The notes below the pieces were generated by a model. The model did no database searches. It was not told the DNA's origin and saw only the letters and a program-made list of their open reading frames with translations. Below are positions 22,807 to 36,436 of a stretch of 64,000 nt of DNA, piece after piece. This DNA is from TA-20 sp035935115. Its GTDB lineage: Archaea; Thermoproteota; Nitrososphaeria; Nitrososphaerales; Nitrosopumilaceae. Made by a program: the position numbers and the translations under genes. Numbering within the stretch: position 1 is the first letter of the stretch; each line of letters begins with the position of its first letter. The stretch is from assembly GCA_035935115.1 (NCBI GenBank), contig DASYXK010000021.1, positions 372,001 to 436,000 of the forward strand, given 5' to 3'.

Positions 22807-22965
22807 TTACTTTTCATCTTTAAAATCATCAGGTCGTATTCTGGGACCAAACAAATCAGGATTGTTGGCTTCCCTTCTTTTTTTGATCCACAAATTAATT
22901 AGACCAAACAGCATTGCTCCCAAAAGAATCATTCCGGGAACAATCCACATCATACGTAGTGTCAT
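22807..22965 (-). CDS. single-span membrane protein (52 aa)
   Basis: I start at the internal Met (MTLRMMWIVPGMILLGAMLF) because the upstream extension is cysteine-rich and not hydrophobic. One transmembrane helix is followed by a basic, soluble tail (KKRREANNPDLFGPRIRPDD). It is conserved-looking but not a family I can name. Confidence 0.55.
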   Translation of the reverse strand: MTLRMMWIVPGMILLGAMLFGLINLWIKKRREANNPDLFGPRIRPDDFKDEK

Positions 22966-23057
22966 GATGTGATCACCATTACAGTAACATGATAAAAAGT
23001 TCTGCAATCAAAAAATAAAGTCGTGTAAAGTTTACACTGGGATTCAAAATAAAATGA

Positions 23058-23091
23058 ATCGTCATGTATAGTCTCTATGTATTATGACTGA
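23058..23091 (-). other. 3' strand of the 23S processing stem
   Basis: ATCGTCATGTATAGTC (23058-23073) and TATTATGACTGA (23080-23091) are perfectly complementary to 26409-26424 and 26391-26402. The two helices are separated by 6-nt internal loops, as in archaeal bulge-helix-bulge pre-rRNA processing sites. Confidence 0.75.
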
Positions 23092-26390
<3,299 letters not shown>

Positions 26391-26537
26391 TCAGTCATAA
26401 TATTACACGACTATACATGACGATCATCGCTAGTACATGGTGGTACCAGCTTCGTCCTTCCCCGAGCAATTTCTTGCCCTGGTGCATTTGTTGTTGAAGA
26501 AATGTGCATTCCGACACGTTTCACCAATTTATGTTCT
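26391..26537 (-). other. 16S-23S spacer with both processing-stem strands, no tRNA
   Basis: The spacer contains the 5' strand of the 23S stem (26391-26424) and the 3' strand of the 16S stem (GAAGAAATGTGCATTCCGA, 26495-26513, plus ACCAATT at 26523). No tRNA is present, as expected for Nitrososphaerota. Confidence 0.8.
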
Positions 26538-28007
<1,470 letters not shown>

Positions 28008-28040
28008 TCGTTTATCGTATTATTAGAAGTATATTTTATT

Positions 28041-28124
28041 GGGAATTGGTCGGAATGCACAATTTCTTCAAATTTCAGATAAGACCGTTAGGTCAAACCC
28101 ACATCTTGTATGCGCAACTGGAGG
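28041..28124 (-). other. 16S leader with 5' strand of the processing stem
   Basis: Bases 28044-28069 (AATTGGTCGGAATGCACAAT then TTCTTC) are complementary to the sequence after 16S, forming the 16S processing stem. Further upstream GACC and GGTC form a short hairpin inside AGAT / ATCT. The whole 84-nt block is copied at 61680-61766. Confidence 0.75.
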
Positions 28125-28208
28125 CCTGTGAATCACAAAATGGTACAATACCAACAATCATCACAAGCGCCGCCTTGCTGTTACGTATGCAAAAAGTGGA
28201 TCAAAGCG

Positions 28209-28221
28209 AAATAATATAAAC
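28209..28221 (-). promoter_or_regulatory. candidate rRNA operon TATA box
   Basis: On the minus strand GTTTATATTATTT is a good archaeal TATA box, placed so that transcription would start near 28185, upstream of the leader. It also lies within the divergent region shared with the aminotransferase gene at 28294. Confidence 0.5.
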
Positions 28222-28293
28222 CATGCCTAAAATGGAAATTTTTTCCAAGTATCTTACGATCACTAAATATTATTCTGCCAAATAGTTTGGTTA

Positions 28294-29598
28294 TTGCCAA
28301 GTGCTTTGGAGATATACAAAAAGAAAACAAAAAAGTCAGGACTGCTTTTTGCAAAGTCCAAAAAATTTCATGTAAATGGAGTATCACATAATATCAGATT
28401 CTTTGATCCTTATCCCTTTGTAACCAAATCTGCAAAAGGAAAATACCTCTACGATGTTGATGGGAACAAGTACACAGATTATTGGATGGGTCACTGGAGT
28501 TTGATTTTGGGCCATGCAGCTACTCCTGTTACAAATTTGGTAAAAAAACAGTTGCCGTCTTGTTGGATGCATGGAACAGTAAATGAGATGACAATATCAT
28601 TTTCAGAAATAATTCAAAAGGCAGTACCTGTTGCAGAAAAGATTCGCTATGTTTCCACGGGTACAGAGGCAACCATGTATGCAGTAAGGATTGCGCGTTC
28701 TGCAACTGGGAAAAAGATAATTGCAAAAATTGATGGTGGCTGGCATGGATATACTACAGATCTTTTAAAATCAGTCAACTATCCGTTTAACGAGACTGAG
28801 AGTGCGGGATTAGTTGATGAAGAATATATCGTTTCAATTCCATACAACGACTTGGAAAAATCTCTTGAAATTTTAAATGGCATAAAAGATGATCTTGCAG
28901 GAGTAATTATAGAGCCCGTACTTGGAGGCGGAGGGTGCATCCCTGCAACAAGAGAATATCTTTTAGGAATACAAGAGTTTGTGCACAAAAACAATGCGTT
29001 ATTTTTGCTTGATGAAATTGTCACTGGATTTAGATTTTCATTTGGGTGCCATTACAAAACAATGAATCTTGATCCCGATATTGTCACACTAGGAAAAATT
29101 GTAGGCGGTGGATTTCCAATTGGAGTAATTTGCGGAAAAGATGAGATCATGGAAATAGCAAATACCAGATCACACAAAAAACTAGACCGTTCCTATATAG
29201 GAGGTGGAACATTTTCTGCAAATCCAATCACAATGACATCAGGTCGTGCCATGCTTTCTTTTCTTAAAAAAAACAGTTCAGTTTATTCTAAAATTGGCAA
29301 TCTAGGACATCATACCAGAAAAGAATTAGACAAAGTATTTGATGGCAAGGTAATCACAACTGGAATGGGTTCGCTTTTTATGACACACTTTGTATCAAAT
29401 GGAATCACTCAAATTAAAAATGCCGTCGATGCTGCCATGTGTGATATAGACATGCTTCACAAATATCATTTTGAGATGATAGCAAAAGATGGAATATTTT
29501 TCCTGCCAGGCAAGCTTGGCGCATTTTCTTACTCTCATTCACAGTCAGACATAAAAGATCTTATTGAGGCATCAAATCGTTTTTCTGCCAGTATCTAG
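28294..29598 (+). CDS. class III aminotransferase, HemL-like
   Basis: The protein belongs to the PLP-dependent class III aminotransferases closest in pattern to glutamate-1-semialdehyde 2,1-aminomutase, which makes 5-aminolevulinate for tetrapyrroles. The PLP lysine is K268 in TLGKIVGGGFPIGV. Supporting motifs are VSTGTEATMYAVRIAR (phosphate binding), DGGWHGYTTD, and LFLLDEIVTGFRF. The length of 434 is normal. The start is a TTG; another in-frame TTG follows 12 bases later. A HemL paralog elsewhere cannot be excluded, so the substrate is not certain. Confidence 0.8.
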   Translation: MPSALEIYKKKTKKSGLLFAKSKKFHVNGVSHNIRFFDPYPFVTKSAKGKYLYDVDGNKYTDYWMGHWSLILGHAATPVTNLVKKQLPSCWMHGTVNEMTISFSEIIQKAVPVAEKIRYVSTGTEATMYAVRIARSATGKKIIAKIDGGWHGYTTDLLKSVNYPFNETESAGLVDEEYIVSIPYNDLEKSLEILNGIKDDLAGVIIEPVLGGGGCIPATREYLLGIQEFVHKNNALFLLDEIVTGFRFSFGCHYKTMNLDPDIVTLGKIVGGGFPIGVICGKDEIMEIANTRSHKKLDRSYIGGGTFSANPITMTSGRAMLSFLKKNSSVYSKIGNLGHHTRKELDKVFDGKVITTGMGSLFMTHFVSNGITQIKNAVDAAMCDIDMLHKYHFEMIAKDGIFFLPGKLGAFSYSHSQSDIKDLIEASNRFSASI

Positions 29599-29613
29599 GA
29601 GAATGAACTGTCT

Positions 29614-30270
29614 TTGAACAAATATCATATATCTTCAATTATCATTCTGGCTTTGTTTCTAGTTTTGGCCATACTGGTATCACCACTAGCAAACAACAAC
29701 CATACCATAATTGCCAAGGACACATCAGCATTTTTAAAAGTAAATAATTCTCATGTTACTTTTCTTAACAAAATTATGGTTTGGCTAACAGAGTATGGAA
29801 GAGAGGCATTCTGGATAATGACAATAATTCTTTTGTTCGTATTTGGAGGAATGGTTGGTAAAAAGACTGCACTAGTTTTGGTACTGGCGTTTATTGTCAT
29901 AATACCAATTGGATATGCTGCAAAGGACTTGGTGCAAAGAGAACGCCCGTCAATTCCAGAATCTGACTTGATCATATCCAAGGATTCAGATTATTCTTAT
30001 CCATCCGGTCATGCCACAATAGTTTCTGCTGGTGCAGCCATAGCTCTAGCGTTATTTAGGGATTCAAAAAGAAAATTTGCAATATCTCTAGCTTTGGCTG
30101 TAGAAGCTGCACTTGTCTGTATTTCAAGAGTATATGTTGGAGGACACTATCCTTTGGATGTTGTAGGCGGAATACTACTTGGTGTTGGAATAGCTTTTCT
30201 TTTCATAGGTGCCACAAAACAAGTAGAGAAAATCACCCAGTCCATAACCAGAACATTAAAGCGCAAATAA
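29614..30270 (+). CDS. PAP2-family phosphatase (membrane)
   Basis: The three PAP2 motifs are present in order: KDLVQRERP, YPSGHAT and SRVYVGGHYPLDVVGG, with catalytic His residues in the second and third. Five to six hydrophobic segments make it an integral membrane enzyme. It would dephosphorylate a lipid phosphate or pyrophosphate such as a polyprenyl diphosphate. The TTG start lies 15 bases after the aminotransferase stop, so the genes are probably one operon. Confidence 0.88.
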   Translation: MNKYHISSIIILALFLVLAILVSPLANNNHTIIAKDTSAFLKVNNSHVTFLNKIMVWLTEYGREAFWIMTIILLFVFGGMVGKKTALVLVLAFIVIIPIGYAAKDLVQRERPSIPESDLIISKDSDYSYPSGHATIVSAGAAIALALFRDSKRKFAISLALAVEAALVCISRVYVGGHYPLDVVGGILLGVGIAFLFIGATKQVEKITQSITRTLKRK

Positions 30271-30368
30271 TACAAAATTACGTGAAATTAGATCATTGTT
30301 TCAAAAATGCATTAAGTAAAGAATTTTTCACCAGCAAAATCTATTAACTAACAATCCCAGATTGTGAC

Positions 30369-31169
30369 GTGTATAAAGTCATAATATCTTTGGCAGTTCT
30401 TGTTTTACTGATTCCGCTAGTTTCTTCCTCATTTGCTGATACCGTGCAGATCATAATCATGAGAGGTGCAGCAGATCAGCAAGTAAGCCGCACTTTTTCT
30501 CCGCCAACTACTAATGCGCTAGTAGGAGAAACAATACAATGGAGCAATGGCGACCAAGTTACTCATTCAGTTACTTCTGGCACACCTACTAATCCAGATG
30601 GAAGATTTGACAGCGGTCCAATTGGACTAGGACAATCTTTTAGCTACACACTAAAGCCTACAGATATTGGAGTAATTCATTTCTATGACAAGACATATCC
30701 ATGGATGACTGGCACGTTAAATGTTCAAGTTACACAACCAGGTTATAAGATAAAAAATGATGTTGGAAAAGATGCAGGTGACGGTAAGACGACATTTAAT
30801 GTGCAATATGCATCACCAAAAGACATCATTAGTGCAGTAGTTCATACAAAGGACAAATCAGTTACTTTTACTCTGGTAGGCAAAGTAAACTCTAGCAGCA
30901 TTCTAGTACTCAATCTTCCAACCGGACTAGTAAATGCACCATTTCTTGGTGTATGGTTAGATAATTTACAAACAAAAAACTTTACAGTAGAATCTCAGGT
31001 TGGCATCAATGTTGTAAAAGTACCTATCACGCCATTAACAGAACAAGTCAGCGTTGTTGGCAGCTCTGTTGTCCCAGAATTTGGCCCAATTGCAGAAATG
31101 ATCTTGATTGTATCCATAATTGCAACAATAATAGTTGCAAGATTTAGACTAGGCCATAAACTGGCATAG
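30369..31169 (+). CDS. cupredoxin-like PEFG-CTERM protein lacking copper ligands
   Basis: Signal peptide (ending SSFA), a plastocyanin-like beta barrel (GETIQWSNGDQVTHSVTSG, then GQSFSYTLKPTDIGVIHFYD), a second beta domain like that in the gene at 5128, and a C-terminal PEFG signal (VVPEFGPIAEMILI). The usual plastocyanin ligand loop Y-x-C-x-x-H-P-x-M reads FYDKTYPWM here, so the Cys and the second His are replaced and a normal type 1 copper site cannot form. The first His (THSV) remains. It is a surface protein with a structural or altered binding role. The end overlaps the convergent SDR gene by 26 nt. Confidence 0.75.
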   Translation: MYKVIISLAVLVLLIPLVSSSFADTVQIIIMRGAADQQVSRTFSPPTTNALVGETIQWSNGDQVTHSVTSGTPTNPDGRFDSGPIGLGQSFSYTLKPTDIGVIHFYDKTYPWMTGTLNVQVTQPGYKIKNDVGKDAGDGKTTFNVQYASPKDIISAVVHTKDKSVTFTLVGKVNSSSILVLNLPTGLVNAPFLGVWLDNLQTKNFTVESQVGINVVKVPITPLTEQVSVVGSSVVPEFGPIAEMILIVSIIATIIVARFRLGHKLA

Positions 31170-31875
31170 CAGCTCCGTGAATTGATCTTGAATCATCAGA
31201 TGCAAGAAAAAGCATAACTCGTGCAATTTCTGACGGCTTGACCCATTTGGAAAAATCTGCATCCGGCATCTCTTTTCTGTTTGCACCAGTATCAATTATG
31301 CTTGGCAGTACACAGTTTACATTGATGTTTTTGTCTTTTACTTCGTCTGAGAGCGATTCAACTAGTCTGATAAGACCAGACTTTGATGCGCAATATGCAG
31401 AATTACCGGCAATTCCTTTTAGTCCTAATCTAGCTGCAACATGAACAACTTTACCAGAACCTTGCTTTACCATTTGTCCTACCACGTGTTTACTAATCAA
31501 AAAGGCTGTTTTCAAATTTAGATTCATCATCAAATCCCATTCTTTTCCAGTCATCTCTGTTACTTTTTTCCCACCAAGGTATCCACCGACCACATTTATC
31601 AAAACATCAATGTGACCATATTTTTTAACAATATCAGATACCGTTTTTTCTACTTGAACCTCATCACCAATGTCTGCTTTAATTAGCATCACTTTTTTCA
31701 TCAAATCCCCAAGTGTTGATTCAAGTTGTGGAATTTCTCTATCAGTAACATGTGTTATTGCTGCAATTGCATTTGATTTTAGAAATGACAAGCTGGCTTC
31801 CCTACCTAATGCCCCAGTGCCTCCAGTGATCAAGACAACCTTACCTTCAAAATCATAATCTTTCATTACAATCAT
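31144..31875 (-). CDS. short-chain dehydrogenase/reductase (FabG-like)
   Basis: The NAD(P)-binding motif is VLITGGTGALGREASLSF. The catalytic Tyr and Lys are in NSAYCASKSGLIRLVE, with the preceding VVHVAARLGLKG where the usual Ser is replaced by Ala. NVVGGYLGG is the NNAG-equivalent. The length of 243 is normal. The replacement of the catalytic Ser suggests a modified mechanism or a non-classical substrate. The start may be the Met three codons later (MKDYDFEGK). Confidence 0.85.
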   Translation of the reverse strand: MIVMKDYDFEGKVVLITGGTGALGREASLSFLKSNAIAAITHVTDREIPQLESTLGDLMKKVMLIKADIGDEVQVEKTVSDIVKKYGHIDVLINVVGGYLGGKKVTEMTGKEWDLMMNLNLKTAFLISKHVVGQMVKQGSGKVVHVAARLGLKGIAGNSAYCASKSGLIRLVESLSDEVKDKNINVNCVLPSIIDTGANRKEMPDADFSKWVKPSEIARVMLFLASDDSRSIHGAAMPVYGLV

Positions 31876-32101
31876 AATTCATCTACTTGCTAATTAAAGA
31901 ATGATTAGACTGAATATAAAATATGTATAAAATTATCATGTATTGTTTAATCTGGGGTTAGCAAACGAGTTATCGATAAAGACTAAAAAGGATACACATA
32001 CTCTCACGCACGAATGAAATTGAGCGTTATAAAAATAGACTATTTTGAAGATCTTATAAAGGCACATTAAATTTAAGTAACTATCGCGTAATGTAGATAC
32101 C

Positions 32102-32308
32102 GTGTCCACCATAGAATCGCAGTTTTTAGAATCTAATGATTTTTCAGAATTTGAAGGCGAATGGATAGTCATACTAGATAAAAAAGTAGTTGCTCATGAT
32201 AAAACATTATCAGGAGTTTGTGATAAAGTGGCATCCTTAAAATTAGTTAGAACACCATTATTTCATCGCATACCAAAAAAAGATGACATAGACGCCTTTA
32301 TTCTCTAA
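32102..32308 (+). CDS. DUF5678-like protein (68 aa)
   Basis: The sequence EFEGEWIVILDKKVVAHDKT followed by LSGVCDKVASLKLVRTPLFH matches the short DUF5678 pattern (a Gly-x-W-V strand pair plus helix). The GTG start lies just after a plausible TATA region. It directly precedes a retropepsin-like gene, 45 bases apart, so co-expression is likely. The function is unknown. Confidence 0.65.
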   Translation: MSTIESQFLESNDFSEFEGEWIVILDKKVVAHDKTLSGVCDKVASLKLVRTPLFHRIPKKDDIDAFIL

Positions 32309-32353
32309 AAAGAATTAGGCAAATAATATTAAGTAAATTTCTTATCATTTCTT

Positions 32354-32875
32354 ATGGTTGATACTGGTCGTGGTTCTGATAAGCTATACTTTCACTACAA
32401 ATCCATACCACGTTGGAATAAGGAAGGAAAATTAGTTCACATTAAAAAGCCATTAATTGAAATCACTTTTAGAAAATTTTCAGAAGCAAAAAGCTCAGAA
32501 AATAGAGAAATGCGAATGAATGCATTAGTTGATTCTGGAGCTGATTGGTCTTTTTTACCAAAAGAAATTGCCAATGCATTACATCTTGATATGGAGACTA
32601 CAGATGATAGAATCTTAACAATTGCTGGTGAGACAAATGTTTACACCTCTAAGGTATATGCAGAAATACAACGTTCCGGCAAGCTACCTATTCCTATAGG
32701 ATTTGTAAATGTTCATGTGATGCCACATATGGTGGAAGAAATTCAAGTACCACATTTTGTAATCCTAGGCAGAAAAGATTTCTTTGAAAAATTTGAAGTC
32801 ACTATAAATGAATCAGCTCAGTATATTGTATTAAAGGACATTCATAAAGATCGTTTAAAGAAAACCCGATTTTAA
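32354..32875 (+). CDS. retropepsin-like aspartic protease
   Basis: The catalytic D-S/T-G motif is present as ALVDSGADWSFLPKEIA. A flap-like segment (ILTIAGETNVYTSKVYAEI) and the ILG-x-x-FF ending (FVILGRKDFFEKFEV) match the retropepsin fold. The enzyme would act as a homodimer because only one DSG motif is present. No signal peptide is seen, so it is probably cytoplasmic. It forms a two-gene unit with the DUF5678-like gene upstream. The substrate is unknown. Confidence 0.8.
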   Translation: MVDTGRGSDKLYFHYKSIPRWNKEGKLVHIKKPLIEITFRKFSEAKSSENREMRMNALVDSGADWSFLPKEIANALHLDMETTDDRILTIAGETNVYTSKVYAEIQRSGKLPIPIGFVNVHVMPHMVEEIQVPHFVILGRKDFFEKFEVTINESAQYIVLKDIHKDRLKKTRF

Positions 32876-33030
32876 AGCCAGAAAGTATGGTCTAATGAAA
32901 AGGAAGATCAGATTAGAAAATTATACGAAAGAATAATCGAAGTCTAAAGTGGTTTCTATTGCGTATAAAGTATGTATAAAATTTTAGATATGATTTTTAT
33001 CAGTACAATAACAATCCGGACAAGATATAA

Positions 33031-33729
33031 TCATATGTCAAGAGATCCTCCAGTGCGTACCTTGTCTTCAACTGCGTCTGCCATCATATCAAGTTCTGTA
33101 GTGTCACCAAATTTCTGGTATGTTAATTTTTCCAATGTCTTTATGATGCTCTTAGCTGACCGGTATTGAGGCACCTTTGGATCATTTAGCTCACCATACA
33201 GACCTATACCTTCAATGTTGTTTTGTTTTGCAAACCCCAGAATAAGCCCATTAAAGCCAGTGATGATAGATTGTTCGGGTGTGGTATCTACGCCTAATTT
33301 TCTTACTCTGTCTGCAAGACTTGCAGAGGTTGTTGTAACAAACGTTTTTGGTTCTTTTCCAAAATCACGATTGGTATGAAACCCTCCTAAAGTATAGATA
33401 AATCTGGCAGAATATTTTTTTGCAATATCAATCACGTCCTGACACAATTCGTTTAGCTCTTCGTTTGTTTGTGGTTGTCCTGCACCGCCACCAAAAACAA
33501 TAGTATCTTTAGTATATCGATACTCCCATTTTTCCTCTGGTAATTCGATGAAACCGCCATTGTCAATTACATATCCCGGAATTAATGAAGAGATTTCTCG
33601 GAAAGGATGTGTGTTAAGACTCTTGTTGATAAAATCAATCACAATACTGCCAACATCGCCCATGTCTTGCATAGCTGCAATGATTAGTGGCTTTTGAAGA
33701 TCGGGTTCTATTTTTTGTTCTATTTTCAC
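33031..33729 (-). CDS. PAC2 family protein (proteasome-assembly chaperone-like)
   Basis: The protein has the PAC2 pattern: LIIAAMQDMGDVGSIVIDFI, then GYVIDNGGFIELP, and IYTLGGFHTNRDFGKEP. GITGFNGLILGFAK is a typical core segment. PAC2 proteins in archaea are homologs of eukaryotic proteasome-assembly chaperones or of a small ATP-grasp-associated family. The exact role in Nitrososphaerota is not established. The length of 232 is normal. Confidence 0.85.
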   Translation of the reverse strand: MKIEQKIEPDLQKPLIIAAMQDMGDVGSIVIDFINKSLNTHPFREISSLIPGYVIDNGGFIELPEEKWEYRYTKDTIVFGGGAGQPQTNEELNELCQDVIDIAKKYSARFIYTLGGFHTNRDFGKEPKTFVTTTSASLADRVRKLGVDTTPEQSIITGFNGLILGFAKQNNIEGIGLYGELNDPKVPQYRSAKSIIKTLEKLTYQKFGDTTELDMMADAVEDKVRTGGSLDI

Positions 33730-33811
33730 AGCAATTGTTGTCTGTCGTTGTGATTAATACTTTGGGCATGTTTGGTCAGTTAGGATATAAGACGAATTTT
33801 TCAAAGATGAT

Positions 33812-34438
33812 ATGATGGGAAAATATGTTGTACCTCCATTACCATATTCGTATGATGGCTTGGAACCACACATAGATGCAAGGACGATGGAGATACACCA
33901 CACCAAGCATCACCAAGCTTATGCAGATGGCCTAAATGCAGCTTTACAAAGCATTAATGCTCTAACTCACAAAAACTATATCGTTGGAATTTTATCAGAT
34001 CCAAGTTCCGTTCCTGAAAACATAAGAAATGCAATTAATTTTTACGGCGGCGGGTTTGAAAATCACAGGTTGTTTTGGGAGAGCATGAAACCAAATGGCG
34101 GAGGAGAGCCTGGAGGCAGACTGGCAGATGAGATAAAGATTTACTTTGGAAGCTTCAAAGAGTTTAAAGAAAAATTTTCTACAGGTACTGCAGCAATACA
34201 GGGGAGTGGCTGGGGCTGGCTAGTTTACAATCAGACTTTTTCCAGAATAGAGTTTAGAACAACAGAAAACCAGACCAGTCCTTATACACAAAGTGCTATT
34301 CCGTTATTGGGATTGGATGTGTGGGAGCATGCATATTATCTCAAGTATCAAAACAGGCGAGCTGATTACATACAAGCTTGGTGGAATCTAGTCAACTGGA
34401 TAGAGGTTGAAGAAAGGTTTCTTCGAGTAGCAACATGA
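33812..34438 (+). CDS. sodA: Fe/Mn superoxide dismutase
   Basis: Superoxide dismutase detoxifies superoxide in the cytoplasm. Metal ligands are visible in HHTKHHQAYADGLN, GGGFENHRLFWESM and GLDVWEHAYYLKY (the Asp-x-W-x-x-His motif), with the conserved NRRADYIQAWWNLVNW ending. At 208 residues it is full length. Metal choice (Fe, Mn or cambialistic) cannot be decided from sequence. Either of two adjacent Met codons may be the start. Confidence 0.96.
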   Translation: MMGKYVVPPLPYSYDGLEPHIDARTMEIHHTKHHQAYADGLNAALQSINALTHKNYIVGILSDPSSVPENIRNAINFYGGGFENHRLFWESMKPNGGGEPGGRLADEIKIYFGSFKEFKEKFSTGTAAIQGSGWGWLVYNQTFSRIEFRTTENQTSPYTQSAIPLLGLDVWEHAYYLKYQNRRADYIQAWWNLVNWIEVEERFLRVAT

Positions 34439-34457
34439 TTTCAATCATGTTTATGAT

Positions 34458-34577
34458 TTATTGTGCTAGAGCCGCAAGTGGTTTTTCCTCTTCTAGTTGA
34501 GGATCGGTTTCTTTTCTTGCACGTGCTAATGCCATTCTCAGATGTTCAATTTCTATCTCATCAATCAGTTCACACAT
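34458..34577 (-). CDS. short hypothetical protein (39 aa)
   Basis: A frame starting MCELIDEIEIEHLRMALARA and ending PLAALAQ encodes an acidic helix with a Pro-rich tail. The longer upstream part of this frame overlaps the membrane miniprotein gene and looks non-coding. It is similar in size and charge to other tiny helical proteins. Support is weak. Confidence 0.35.
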   Translation of the reverse strand: MCELIDEIEIEHLRMALARARKETDPQLEEEKPLAALAQ

Positions 34578-34656
34578 GGGATTAATTTGTGAAATCTGAT
34601 ACTTAAGTTCTATGTATGAATAAGACGCTTCTATTTTACAATTATTTTTTCTAGAA

Positions 34657-34809
34657 TCATTTTTTAGTTTCAGATTCTTTAGGATTTTTTGGCTTTTTGT
34701 CTGTCCATAATCTTGCAATAGCACCCATCATAAATCCTCCAACCACAACTATCGCTATCCCACTAATTATTAACACGATTGCCTTTACAACAGTTTTGAT
34801 CTTTGACAT
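34657..34809 (-). CDS. single-span membrane protein (50 aa)
   Basis: The frame encodes KIKTVVKAIVLIISGIAIVV followed by VGGFMMGAIARLW and a Lys/Glu-rich tail TDKKPKNPKESETKK. The design (basic start, one helix with Gly-Gly, charged tail) recurs in the small proteins at 22807 and 277. The start ATG is unambiguous. No function can be assigned. Confidence 0.6.
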   Translation of the reverse strand: MSKIKTVVKAIVLIISGIAIVVVGGFMMGAIARLWTDKKPKNPKESETKK

Positions 34810-34946
34810 GTTGTACTATGTAATCTCTATTAGATATGGGTTTGAATGGATTAATGTAATCTTGATTTTTGGGCATAATTCTAGAATTCATGATTTTGTA
34901 TCAAAAATAGCATGACTTTAAATTCAGTATAAATCGGGCAAAGTGT

Positions 34947-35705
34947 ATGTCTGAAGAGATAATCAAGAAAGTTCAAGAACTCATCGATGCAGGAAAGGGC
35001 GATAGTGAGAGATTGCTCAATATTTTAAATTCCCTTCAGAATGGGCAGCCTCTTGAATTATCTGATAAGCAATACGTTGAGGGCCTTTCTTTAACAGAGC
35101 CTGAAACAAAATATGATTCCATTACATTTGAAAATACCTCAGAGTCAATCAACGAGCCAGATTCTAATGATACTCCGGAAACAAATGAGATGCCATCCAA
35201 AAATGAATCAAAGGATAATAGAAAAAAAATCATCATAGCTGGAATCGTCATTGCAGCCATCATATTGGGATATATCGGAGCAAACGCATATGCGGTTAGT
35301 ACGCTAGAAATTCGACCACACAAAGGAGCGCAGTTTGCAATTTCTCCAACAGTATTACATATCCAAGCTGAAGCTTGCAATCCTTCGTTTTTTCCTGCCA
35401 GTTTTCACAATTATGAGATAATTGCAGTTTACAAATCCCAAGTTCTTGAAACAGCATTAATTAACGGCAGTACAATATCTCCAAAATCATCTCTGCTTTT
35501 AGATGGCAAGTTTACCATAAACAAGGATGCACTTTCACAATTTGCGCAAGAAGGTTCACAGTTTGATCCAAATCAAGCATTAGTTAAAACAAAACTTGAT
35601 GCTGCAATATTTGGAATCATACCATTTACAATCAACAAAGATTACTCTGGCACACAGTTTGCAGATGTTGTAAAAAATGGCCCTCCCGGTGGCTATCACT
35701 GTTAA
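34947..35705 (+). CDS. membrane protein with a thaumarchaeal N-terminal mini-domain
   Basis: The first ~50 residues (EEIIKKVQELIDAGKGDSER, then LSDKQYVEGL) form a module also found at the start of the protein at 51707. A charged linker leads to one transmembrane helix (IIIAGIVIAAIILGYIGANA). The external ~135 residues are beta-rich (LEIRPHKGAQFAIS, NYEIIAVYKSQ) and resemble LEA/WHy-like Ig folds. The mini-domain is thus cytoplasmic and the C-terminus outside. The role is unknown. Confidence 0.7.
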   Translation: MSEEIIKKVQELIDAGKGDSERLLNILNSLQNGQPLELSDKQYVEGLSLTEPETKYDSITFENTSESINEPDSNDTPETNEMPSKNESKDNRKKIIIAGIVIAAIILGYIGANAYAVSTLEIRPHKGAQFAISPTVLHIQAEACNPSFFPASFHNYEIIAVYKSQVLETALINGSTISPKSSLLLDGKFTINKDALSQFAQEGSQFDPNQALVKTKLDAAIFGIIPFTINKDYSGTQFADVVKNGPPGGYHC

Positions 35706-35749
35706 AATGCTGTAAGGTTATAACAGAAAATATTTTGTAAACATTGGTT

Positions 35750-36220
35750 TTATTTCGTACTGCGTTCCTTTAACCTTTGATTCATCCTCATCTGCCCTTC
35801 AGCAAATCTTTTCTTATCTTCCTCAGTTTCTAAAAGCAACGGAGACACTTCTCTTGTCTTACCATCAGGTCCAAGTGCTACTGCAGTTACAAATGCAGTA
35901 TTTGTAAGGGTTTTATTTCCACTCATCAAATCTTCAGATTCAACTTTGATTTCAATTTCCATTGATGATCTGTGAACATAGTTTACTCTTGCACTTAGTA
36001 TGATAGCATTTCCAACAAAAACAGGTTTGAGAAAATTAACTCTGTCTATACTAGCTGTTACTGTATTCATCCTTGCATGTCTTTGTGCCACTAAACCTGC
36101 AATAAGATCAATTTGTTTTAAAATCTCGCCTCCAAAGACGTTACCGTTGGGATTTGCGTCAGACGGAAACATTCTGACTGTCATCTCGGCCCTTGATTCG
36201 TTTGGACTTTTTGGGTTCAC
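35750..36220 (-). CDS. acyl-CoA thioesterase (hotdog fold)
   Basis: The protein matches the YciA/BACH-type hotdog acyl-CoA hydrolases: MFPSDANPNGNVFGGEILKQ with the catalytic Asn/Asp region, DLIAGLVAQRHARM, and VNFLKPVFVGNAIILSARV. The enzyme hydrolyses acyl-CoA to free CoA and fatty acid. The length of 156 is normal for single-domain members. The C-terminal helical tail is charged. Confidence 0.9.
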   Translation of the reverse strand: MNPKSPNESRAEMTVRMFPSDANPNGNVFGGEILKQIDLIAGLVAQRHARMNTVTASIDRVNFLKPVFVGNAIILSARVNYVHRSSMEIEIKVESEDLMSGNKTLTNTAFVTAVALGPDGKTREVSPLLLETEEDKKRFAEGQMRMNQRLKERSTK

Positions 36221-36436
36221 AGAGTCATTTTCTATTCGGTTCTCCTTAATAAGCGGAACTTTATTTTTGATTCTTTTGTTTCTCTATTTTATGACACCAG
36301 CATGAACAAAGGTCGTGACGATATCCATTACGGTTACGATATTCACAATGAACTGAATGTTCAGTAGCTTCGCTCAATTATGCCTATCATATAATGATGT
36401 CGCAATTTTATATTTTGGTTATATCATACAAAGCCA

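Noticed and set aside
31936..32172. Minus-strand 78-codon frame upstream of the DUF5678-like gene
   Set aside because: It overlaps the start of a better supported gene on the other strand, and its cysteine/valine-rich end looks non-coding.
36302..36367. 21-codon frame MNKGRDDIHYGYDIHNELNVQ
   Set aside because: It is short, hydrophilic and without upstream signals or relatives, so it is not distinguishable from chance.
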